From Alteromonadaceae bacterium (GTDB taxonomy: Bacteria; Pseudomonadota; Gammaproteobacteria; Pseudomonadales; Oleiphilaceae), in the NCBI GenBank assembly GCA_013393545.1, contig JABXHG010000510.1, positions 1-22,007 of the forward strand: a stretch of 22,007 bases of DNA. The letters are read 5' to 3'. The position numbers and the translations under genes are program-made. Under the pieces are notes generated by a model. The model ran no database searches. It saw only the letters and a list, made by a program, of their open reading frames with translations, and was not told where the DNA came from. Below, piece after piece: positions 7,907 through 14,511 of this stretch (the first letter of the stretch is position 1; every line of letters begins with the position of its first letter).

Positions 7907-8932
7907 ATGAGGGAAGAAAAACTTGAAGCTAGCGAGCTTGTAATTGCAAAAATTATACGAGTGTTTTTTAAAGAAAAACGTCTGCCTGTTTCTTGGGATA
8001 AACGTTATCACGAGATAATATTTGAGAAGAGTCTTCAGGAAATATTACGAAAAATTGCATATGAAATGCCATTAAAGTGCGCGATTAGATCTCAATCTGA
8101 ATTACACATTTTAACCTGTAGCAAAGATCTATTTATGGCTATTGCTGCGTGCAAATCGTTCCTTCTTTTCTATAATAACATATCAATAGTTTTTCATGGC
8201 GATGAATCCTTAACTTACAAGCATGCCGATATTTTGAAAAAGGCTATTAAAAATGCAAAAGTCATAAGTTATCAAGATGCTAAGAATAGACTAAGGTCGT
8301 ACTCCAGAGTCTCGATGCTAAGAGATAGGGCCGCAGATAGATTTGAACTGCCGTTTGGATATGACCGTAAGCGTCGTGCGTGGGCACAAAAAATTTTTGA
8401 CTTTTATGTTTTTTCCGAATCCAAAAAAGTCATTGTTATGGATTCTGATGTGCTCTTCGTGAAATTCCCGGAAGAAATTATAAATTGGATTGAAAGCAAT
8501 TCTGAAATCGCATTCTATTCTGTCCCTCAGTTCCCAAACTTAAAAGTAGAAGCAGAAGAGTTTGACAGTATCTTTCCGCAGATCGATCCACTTATTAAGT
8601 TTAATGGTGGGTTATATGGATATTGCAAAGATCAATTAAGTTTAGAGATGATAGAAGATGTAGTGGAAAAACTTATTATTAGAGAAAGCTATCCGGTTTT
8701 AGGCGATGAATGTTTTTGGCGAGCGATCTATTCATTAATTCCTTCAGCTCCACTACCTTTTGAATTTTATCCCTTGATTACGGAGTTTTACAGGAAAGAA
8801 AAGCTAATGCCTGATATGGAAAAGGCAAAGTACTTCCACTTTATATTAAAGCATCGCGGTGGCATTTACCAGAAAGTAGCGCGAGATTTCTTCGTCAATT
8901 TAGAGTCGAGTTATAAAAATAAAGTTGTGTAA
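7907..8932 (+). CDS. GT-A type glycosyltransferase-like protein with DSD motif (GT8-like)
   Basis: The 341-aa protein starts at ATG 7907, with GCGAGGG about seven bases upstream. The central VIVMDSDVLF (D179-S-D181) is the metal/nucleotide-sugar DxD of GT-A transferases in the GT8/GT24/GT77-like range. It is followed by a KFNGGLYGY segment, typical of the NGG/FNSGV acceptor-side loop in those families, and later by GDECFWRAIYS. The N-terminal ~60 residues are charged and unrecognised. There is no signal peptide or transmembrane segment, so it should act in the cytoplasm on a lipid-linked glycan. Base composition and codon choice are clearly more AT-rich than in the flanking blocks, suggesting separate acquisition. 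Exact family and donor sugar are uncertain. Confidence 0.75.
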   Translation: MREEKLEASELVIAKIIRVFFKEKRLPVSWDKRYHEIIFEKSLQEILRKIAYEMPLKCAIRSQSELHILTCSKDLFMAIAACKSFLLFYNNISIVFHGDESLTYKHADILKKAIKNAKVISYQDAKNRLRSYSRVSMLRDRAADRFELPFGYDRKRRAWAQKIFDFYVFSESKKVIVMDSDVLFVKFPEEIINWIESNSEIAFYSVPQFPNLKVEAEEFDSIFPQIDPLIKFNGGLYGYCKDQLSLEMIEDVVEKLIIRESYPVLGDECFWRAIYSLIPSAPLPFEFYPLITEFYRKEKLMPDMEKAKYFHFILKHRGGIYQKVARDFFVNLESSYKNKVV

Positions 8933-9014
8933 GTGTAAGGAGTGCTAGTGGGGTTTAGATAATCATACTTGGATAAGGTGTGTAAGATCTGTTTTAAATA
9001 GAAGGGCATGAACT

Positions 9015-10160
9015 ATGTTTTCTCTAAAAAGTAAAGTTGTCAAGACTATTCTAGTATTCGTGCTTTGGTTCGGTGCAATGGTTGTACAAAGTGAAGTTAT
9101 TTTCAAGGAAAGTTTTGACGAGCAACCTGACTGGGACAAAATGACGGATCCTTCCCCGAGCTCAGATACTGAAAGGGCGCGAGTAAAAGGCGACCTGATC
9201 CCCGAGGGCTGGGACTTAGTGCGCTCTGAAGCTAAATGGGCGCCGTCACGGGGGGATATGGATCGCCATGAAGCCTTTGAAATTAAAGCTAAAGATGCGG
9301 AGAAAGCTAGGGGCGGTACGGGGAAAGCAATGGTTAACTGGCGCGACAGCCATGATCCGGGCTGGAAACGCTGGAACTCCGATGGGATCCTCCTGAAGAA
9401 AATTGGTAATCAAAAACAGGTGTATGTGGAGTTTTACATCGCCTTTTCACCGGAGATGTACAAGAGCTTTTCTAAAGGCTTAATGGGTACGGCAAAAGTC
9501 TTTCGAATCTATGGCTTCACCGGGGATTGGAATGATCCGTTTAATTATTTTGCAGGCGCTACACACCCCGGTCTGTACTGGTCTGTCGATGGTTCTCCGA
9601 AAAAATACGGTTTGCGAAACAAACTCTCTTTGTATGGAATGAATAATGATGATGCAAACTATGCAGGCATGCCGGGTAGCTCTCATGGTGGGGACCATTC
9701 GCTAAGCTATGTCTCGAGCCTGCAAGGCATGGGACCAGGAGGAAAGGATGCTAAGCTCCCCGACCAAGCAGGTGATGGCTATATTGTGCCTGGCACAGGG
9801 GGAGTGACTATGGAGCGAGTATTCGGCCCCCCGGGTACTTACACAAAAGTTGCTTTTTTTGTGAAACTTAATTCAGAAAAAGGTGTACACGACGGTGTTC
9901 TCACACAATGGATTAATGATGTACAAATTCTGCATACGGATACGCTTAATTGGGTACCGATGAATAAAAACGCAACGGGTTGGAACGTGGTAGGGTTTGG
10001 GGGTAACGATTATTTCCAGAAATACCCTAACTCCGAACGCCATGAGGAATGGTATGCAATCGATGATATTAAGATAACAACTAAAGTGCCTGCGCATCTC
10101 GCCTCTGGTTCCGGAAATGGCGGTGCGCCCGAAGCACCTAAAGACTTATCAGTGCAGTAA
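9015..10160 (+). CDS. Secreted jelly-roll (concanavalin A-like, polysaccharide-lyase-like) protein
   Basis: The 381-aa protein has a clear signal peptide: basic MFSLKSKVVK, a hydrophobic core to about residue 24, and likely cleavage near VVQS-E. GAAGGG lies eight bases before ATG 9015. The mature part begins FKESFDEQPDW and is rich in aromatic, Gly and Asp residues. Its end (KVAFFVKLNSEKGVHDGVLTQWIND, then WYAIDDIKI) matches the strand pattern of jelly-roll lyase/lectin domains such as the PL14/PL20-like group, where a VKLN...dGvl-x-W-x-n/d-x-x-v core and a C-terminal D-D-I strand recur. It probably binds or cuts a polysaccharide in the periplasm or outside the cell. In synthase loci such enzymes trim or release the polymer. 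The C-terminus (PEAPKDLSVQ) looks like the beginning of an interdomain linker. Enzymatic activity is inferred, not shown. Confidence 0.7.
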   Translation: MFSLKSKVVKTILVFVLWFGAMVVQSEVIFKESFDEQPDWDKMTDPSPSSDTERARVKGDLIPEGWDLVRSEAKWAPSRGDMDRHEAFEIKAKDAEKARGGTGKAMVNWRDSHDPGWKRWNSDGILLKKIGNQKQVYVEFYIAFSPEMYKSFSKGLMGTAKVFRIYGFTGDWNDPFNYFAGATHPGLYWSVDGSPKKYGLRNKLSLYGMNNDDANYAGMPGSSHGGDHSLSYVSSLQGMGPGGKDAKLPDQAGDGYIVPGTGGVTMERVFGPPGTYTKVAFFVKLNSEKGVHDGVLTQWINDVQILHTDTLNWVPMNKNATGWNVVGFGGNDYFQKYPNSERHEEWYAIDDIKITTKVPAHLASGSGNGGAPEAPKDLSVQ

Positions 10161-10196
10161 AACCCGCTTGATGAACTGTCAAAGGAAATATCGCCA

Positions 10197-10277
10197 ATGT
10201 TTTGCCAGTGCTTCAGCCGTTTTGCCTATGCGGCTTTTCAGTATCATGCTGTGCGATTTCCAGGGAAGGAGAAATAA
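10197..10277 (+). CDS. Possible 26-aa leader ORF abutting the Mur-Pth gene
   Basis: ATG 10197 is preceded by AAGGAA at nine bases. The frame runs 26 codons (MFCQCFSRFAYAAFQYHAV...) to a TAA that directly touches ATG 10278 of the next gene, in the same frame. Such a stop/start junction could couple translation. The peptide resembles nothing I know. It may be spurious, since the next gene has its own AAGGAG inside this ORF. Confidence 0.25.
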   Translation: MFCQCFSRFAYAAFQYHAVRFPGKEK

Positions 10278-12095
10278 ATGGTCCGGCGTACCCAGAAGTT
10301 GCTTTGGGATTACCTCTACCCGCCTCTGCGCTCTGGCGTTCATTCTTGTCGGTTTTGGCTGGCGTCTGCCCTTACTATAAGAAGGAAGAACGTTTGCTTT
10401 GTTGGTATAACTGGCAGCGCAGGCAAGACAACCACCAAGGATATATCTGCGGCAATCCTAGGCACTGCAGGTAACTGTTTCAGTACCCCAGAGACTCAGA
10501 ACTATTCCCACAGTATAGCCAGACTTTTACTTCGCGTTGGGCCTGGCCACCAGTTCGCAGTTCTCGAGCTTTCTGGAGGAGAGCCGGGTGAGCTGGATAA
10601 TCCGCTCAGGCTATTTACTCCTAATATCGCGGTTCTGACTCTGGTAGCGCGTGATCATTTCAAGGCATTCCGGAGTCTGGAAGCAATTGCGGAAGAGAAA
10701 GGAAAACTCATTGCAGCTTTACCTGCTGATGGTGTGGCGGTGATGAATATTGACGATCCGCGTGTTAAAGCTATAGGAGATAACTGTAATCGCCAGGTAA
10801 TTTGGGTGGGTGAGGCGCAAGGAGCGACTTTGAAACTCCTTTCAGCCCGATCCACGTGGCCGGAGCCCTTAACTCTCGACGTCCAGTACAAGGGAGAAGT
10901 TTACCAGGTAAAAACCGGTTTTTACGGTAAACACCTTGCCTTGTCAGTTCTTTCTGCATTGGGAGTCGGTCTTGCTGCTGGGATCCCGCTTAGTGCCGCG
11001 ATCTCTGCTGTTGCTGACGTAAGGCCGGCCCAAGGGAGAATGCAGGTCGTATCTGATGGAAGTGGTATAACATTCGTACGCGATGATTGGAAAGCACCAC
11101 ACTGGTCGCTGTCGGCTCCCCTCGAGTTTATGGCCGAAGCTCACGTCCGTCGAAAAATTACGATTATCGGTACACTCTCAGATTATTCTTTATCTGCATC
11201 CAAGCTCTATCCCAAGGTAGCCAGGCAGGCATTGGAGGTGAGCGATATTGTAATTTTTGTCGGGCCGAATGCACCGAGGGCAGCGAAAGCGAGGCGTAGC
11301 AGAGACAGGCAGAACCTTTATACATTTAATGAGATTAAGGCGGCGTCAGAGTTTTTGAATACTCTTCTCAAGCCGGGAGACCTCGTTCTTCTGAAAGGCT
11401 CGAACAAAGCCGACCACTTGGTCCGCCTAATGTACAACACACAGAAATCTGTTCAGTGTTGGGCTAGTCGGTGTGGTATTAATAACTTTTGTGGTGGCTG
11501 TCCCAGTTTATATAAACCCACGCCTGAAAGCACCATCATCACCCCGCTGGAAGGCAACGGTTCTGGGCGCAAGGCATTTATCGGGTTGGGTAACCCTGAG
11601 TCTGGGTACGAAAAAACGCCCCACAATGCCGGTTATATAGTGTTAGATAGGCTGGCAGAACGACTAAAAGGATCATGGGCTACTGTCACGGAGGGTAGCG
11701 TTTGCGAGATCGATATCGCCGAAGAAAGTGTCACTTTGTTCAAACCTTCGGCGCAAATGAATTTATGTGGTCCTTCAACTCGCCAGTTTCTTGAACGTAT
11801 AGGGGCCGGGATAGACAACTGCTTGATTGTTCATGATGAAATAGACTTGCCTCTCGGTCAGATAAAGCTCAAATCACTAGGTAGTGATACAGGTCACAAG
11901 GGGTTGCAGTCCATTATAGCCGCTCTAGGGTCCCATGAGATAAAACGGCTCAGAATAGGGGTGAGGGGGCCTGACACCACTAGAGCAGCAAAATACAGTG
12001 TTCTTCAGCAGCTTTCTCCCGCTGATGAGAGGGCACTTGAACCTGCTGTCGAGCATGCTGTAGATCTTTTGGTTAGGTTAAGAAAAGTGTTTTGA
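10278..12095 (+). CDS. Mur-ligase-like ATP-dependent ligase fused to a peptidyl-tRNA hydrolase (Pth) domain
   Basis: A single 605-aa frame starts at ATG 10278 with AAGGAG six bases upstream. Residues ~38-393 resemble the central and C-terminal domains of MurF-type ligases: P-loop GITGSAGKTTT (43-53), ETQNYSHSI, NIAVLTLVARDHF, and the C-terminal VLLKGSNKADHLV. The MurF N-terminal UDP-substrate domain is absent. The loop where MurF has DDxYNANP reads RDDWKAP (D269-D270). Residues 394-408 form a Cys4 cluster. Residues ~430-605 are a Pth domain with GLGNPESGY (N439), HNAG (H449), QMNL (M494-N495), HDEIDLP (D520) and GHKGL (K541). These match E. coli Pth N10, H20, M67, N68 and D93, but K541 replaces N114. 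Pth cleaves ester-linked peptidyl-tRNA and Mur ligases form amide bonds. I infer a glycan-modifying or tRNA-derived aminoacyl chemistry. Both domain identities are strong, but the function is unknown. Confidence 0.88.
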   Translation: MVRRTQKLLWDYLYPPLRSGVHSCRFWLASALTIRRKNVCFVGITGSAGKTTTKDISAAILGTAGNCFSTPETQNYSHSIARLLLRVGPGHQFAVLELSGGEPGELDNPLRLFTPNIAVLTLVARDHFKAFRSLEAIAEEKGKLIAALPADGVAVMNIDDPRVKAIGDNCNRQVIWVGEAQGATLKLLSARSTWPEPLTLDVQYKGEVYQVKTGFYGKHLALSVLSALGVGLAAGIPLSAAISAVADVRPAQGRMQVVSDGSGITFVRDDWKAPHWSLSAPLEFMAEAHVRRKITIIGTLSDYSLSASKLYPKVARQALEVSDIVIFVGPNAPRAAKARRSRDRQNLYTFNEIKAASEFLNTLLKPGDLVLLKGSNKADHLVRLMYNTQKSVQCWASRCGINNFCGGCPSLYKPTPESTIITPLEGNGSGRKAFIGLGNPESGYEKTPHNAGYIVLDRLAERLKGSWATVTEGSVCEIDIAEESVTLFKPSAQMNLCGPSTRQFLERIGAGIDNCLIVHDEIDLPLGQIKLKSLGSDTGHKGLQSIIAALGSHEIKRLRIGVRGPDTTRAAKYSVLQQLSPADERALEPAVEHAVDLLVRLRKVF

Positions 12096-12187
12096 ACAAT
12101 GACTCTCTTAGAATAAACAGGGTGATGTTAAGAAATTTTGTTCTCTGGCATTATAACGCGAAAACTGCCCATGTGTATAACGTAGGA

Positions 12188-13156
12188 TTATTTTGATAAA
12201 AAAAATACACCTTTAGCCAGCCCAATTGATCTTGCTATAAGGTACAAGAAATCCAGTATATATATTTGAGTTAATTTTTTAAGGTTGATAGTAAAAAAAC
12301 CAGATCGAAATAACCTTTTTAAAGAAAGTAATGCTGGAATAGCGAGCCATGTTATAATTAAAGCTCCGAAGTTCAAACCCAGAGGTATGTTTTTGTAATT
12401 AAGTACTAAAAATGGTATAAAGATAAATCCCAATACTGCATAAAAAATTGGATCTCGCATTGATGCTTTTATATTCTTTGCATAATTTTCTGAATGCCAT
12501 ATTTGACGGTTTATAAATTGTCTTAAAGTTTTTGCATTTCCAAGATGAGTTATACTCAGTGCGTTGTCTATGAGAACTGGTATGCCATCCTTAATTAAGC
12601 GGCTATGAAGCTCGGTGTCTTCGCCAGAAGATACTAATTCGTCAAAGCCACCAATGCAAAAAAACAGCTCCGAACTCATCATCGTACTTGCTCCAATTAG
12701 ATGTTTTGGCAAGGTAGGGTTGCCTTTATTCTGTAGAAGCCAAGCTGTTTCAATCCATGAGGAGTTATTGGGTAATTTTGCACCGCCTCCGTAAGCACAG
12801 TTGGGGTGTTTTCTAATTAAACCTTCTGCTCTTTTAAGCCAGTTGTCATCCAGAAGGCAGTCGGCATCGATGAACACAAGTATCTCTCCTTGAGCCTTGT
12901 AGGCACCATAATTTCTTACAGCGCCAACATTTCCCTCCAGTAGCTGAAACACCCTTGCCCGCTTGAAGTTAAGTGCAATCTCATAAGTCTTATCCTGAGA
13001 ACCATTATCTACAACAATCACCTCATACTGGGTACTATCATAGTTAGAGTTAAAAATGGATTGAAGACATGAACCAATATGATCTTCTTCGTTGTAGGCT
13101 GGTATCACGATAGAGAAATAAGGCGAGAAATTTTCTGTTTTTGTATGTTCATTCAT
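12188..13156 (-). CDS. Glycosyltransferase family 2 with C-terminal membrane segments
   Basis: The 322-aa protein starts at ATG 13156, sharing an ATGA overlap with the preceding PaaK-like stop. The N-terminal GT-A domain shows FSIVIPAYNEEDHIGSCLQS, VVDNGSQDKT, and the metal site VFIDADC (D97-A-D99). FDELVSSGEDTELHSRL follows, the ED-containing catalytic-base region. The C-terminal ~90 residues hold two or three hydrophobic stretches (FYAVLGFIFIPFLVL; LIITWLAIPALL), anchoring it in the inner membrane. It is probably a transferase for a side-branch or an initiating sugar. The gene is distinctly AT-rich compared with its operon partners upstream. It is the last gene of the long - strand operon, and its stop lies 92 bases from the convergent Mur-Pth gene. 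Confidence 0.92.
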   Translation of the reverse strand: MNEHTKTENFSPYFSIVIPAYNEEDHIGSCLQSIFNSNYDSTQYEVIVVDNGSQDKTYEIALNFKRARVFQLLEGNVGAVRNYGAYKAQGEILVFIDADCLLDDNWLKRAEGLIRKHPNCAYGGGAKLPNNSSWIETAWLLQNKGNPTLPKHLIGASTMMSSELFFCIGGFDELVSSGEDTELHSRLIKDGIPVLIDNALSITHLGNAKTLRQFINRQIWHSENYAKNIKASMRDPIFYAVLGFIFIPFLVLNYKNIPLGLNFGALIITWLAIPALLSLKRLFRSGFFTINLKKLTQIYILDFLYLIARSIGLAKGVFFLSK

Positions 13157-14511
13157 TTTTCTTTAATTACCGATCGAAATTTACCATTGCGGCCACGCGG
13201 GATTATCTCAACTTTCTCAATGGAAACTCTAAAGTCGTTTCCGAGTCTTTGTTTGCAGTTAGAAATAAGAACACTCTCATTAAAGCTGGCCGATGAGCTC
13301 TTCACTAGTCTGATAATAGCTGAACCAGGTTGTTTTTGAACAACCTGTGCCTCTTGAATACCAACGACACCTTTAAAAATATGGTCAATACGACCAATCA
13401 GGCGCCCATCGCTGGTTTCGATGTAATCGTCAATTCTCCCGTTGATAGATTCTAGCTCTGGTGTGCCGACCGCCGGTAAAGATGCATCTATTAAAGTTGC
13501 CGTGTCACCTAGGTTGTATCTTAGTAACGGCATTTGCTTGTTGGTCAAAGTGGTAGCAACCAATCTGCCTGTATCAATGGAGTCTGTTCCTATTTCAACC
13601 TCTGTTATGCCTATTACCGGGTTTGTCTTATAGACGCCTGTTTTGTCTTGGCCGGCAAATATCACGTATTCAGCGGTACCGTAGTAGTCATAAACCGGGC
13701 AGCGAAATACTGATTCAATTTTTTCTCTTTGCCATTGAAGGAGCGTTTCAGAGTTCGTAATAATTGCATTCGGTTGAAAATCCGGCTTTGAATTGGAGTT
13801 TTGGTAGTGAGTCGCAAGATTATAGATTGCTGATGGATAACCGATCAGCTCGTGAGGCTGAAAATTGTCCAGCTCTTTCTTATAGTGAGGAAAAGTACGT
13901 TCATTAATGTGGTAACTTGAAAATAGTCTCTGGTTTTCAGCTAGGTTAAAGCGAGAAAAAGGCGGCCTCATGTCATCAGCGGGTTTGAGCATTCGCCCTG
14001 CGAAGGTAGCTCGTTTAGCGCCAAAAGGAACGCCATGAGTTTCTTCGTGATCGACCAGCAACGCCATGGCCAATTTGTAAGTTCGCTCATCGACTTCGAG
14101 TGCAAGCGGAGTGCCGGTGCTACCGCTTGTATGCTGGACCATAAAGGGTTTAAGTGCATCATTAGGCCGAAAATTATGACTTTGCTCCATTATTGTCTGT
14201 TTATTCAGGATTGGCAGCTTTTTTAGATCTAGAGTCGTCGTAAAATCCTTTGGGCTTAGTTCATGCTCGGCGAAGAGCTTTTGATAGTAGGGGATCTGGG
14301 CTGCGCAGTAAGTCACCATCTGGTGTAGGCGCTCATCCTGGAGTGCTTTTATTTTTGCTGCACTGAAACCCTTTACGTCTTCAATTTCTTTACGCAGCTC
14401 ATGATATAAGCCTGTGTATCGCTTTTGATAAAGCTTGTACCCATACGCAGATATCAGAAAATTCTGAAGCAGTGGGGGGCAGTTAAAGTATAGTTTTTCA
14501 GCGATTTTCAT
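13153..14511 (-). CDS. PaaK/CapK-like adenylate-forming enzyme (phenylacetate-CoA ligase family)
   Basis: I prefer ATG 14511 (MKIAEKLYF, 452 aa) because a GGGGAT lies ten bases upstream. ATGs at 14523 and 14529 are possible and add four or six residues. All overlap the 3' end of the AsnB-like gene. The protein shows the ANL-superfamily ATP loop HTSGSTGTPL at about residue 127. It also has GYPSAI, TNSETL and DYYGTAEY (A5-like motif), and NGRIDDYI followed by GRIDHIFKG near the hinge. CapK-type members of this family occur in capsule and O-antigen loci, often with unknown substrates. They activate a carboxylate as an acyl-adenylate and may pass it to CoA or an amine. It is flanked by an AsnB-like enzyme and an acyltransferase operon-mate. 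I infer activation of an acid used to decorate the glycan. Confidence 0.88.
   Translation of the reverse strand: MKIAEKLYFNCPPLLQNFLISAYGYKLYQKRYTGLYHELRKEIEDVKGFSAAKIKALQDERLHQMVTYCAAQIPYYQKLFAEHELSPKDFTTTLDLKKLPILNKQTIMEQSHNFRPNDALKPFMVQHTSGSTGTPLALEVDERTYKLAMALLVDHEETHGVPFGAKRATFAGRMLKPADDMRPPFSRFNLAENQRLFSSYHINERTFPHYKKELDNFQPHELIGYPSAIYNLATHYQNSNSKPDFQPNAIITNSETLLQWQREKIESVFRCPVYDYYGTAEYVIFAGQDKTGVYKTNPVIGITEVEIGTDSIDTGRLVATTLTNKQMPLLRYNLGDTATLIDASLPAVGTPELESINGRIDDYIETSDGRLIGRIDHIFKGVVGIQEAQVVQKQPGSAIIRLVKSSSASFNESVLISNCKQRLGNDFRVSIEKVEIIPRGRNGKFRSVIKEK

Noticed and set aside
10117..10474. Alternative frames of 87 and 90 codons around the start of the Mur-Pth gene
   Set aside because: They are other-frame readings of the jelly-roll gene's end and the Mur P-loop region. 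The peptides show no domain and no good start site.
12096..12187. Terminator between the convergent Mur-Pth and GT2 genes
   Set aside because: I could not find a stem of useful length followed by a T-run in this 92-base gap.
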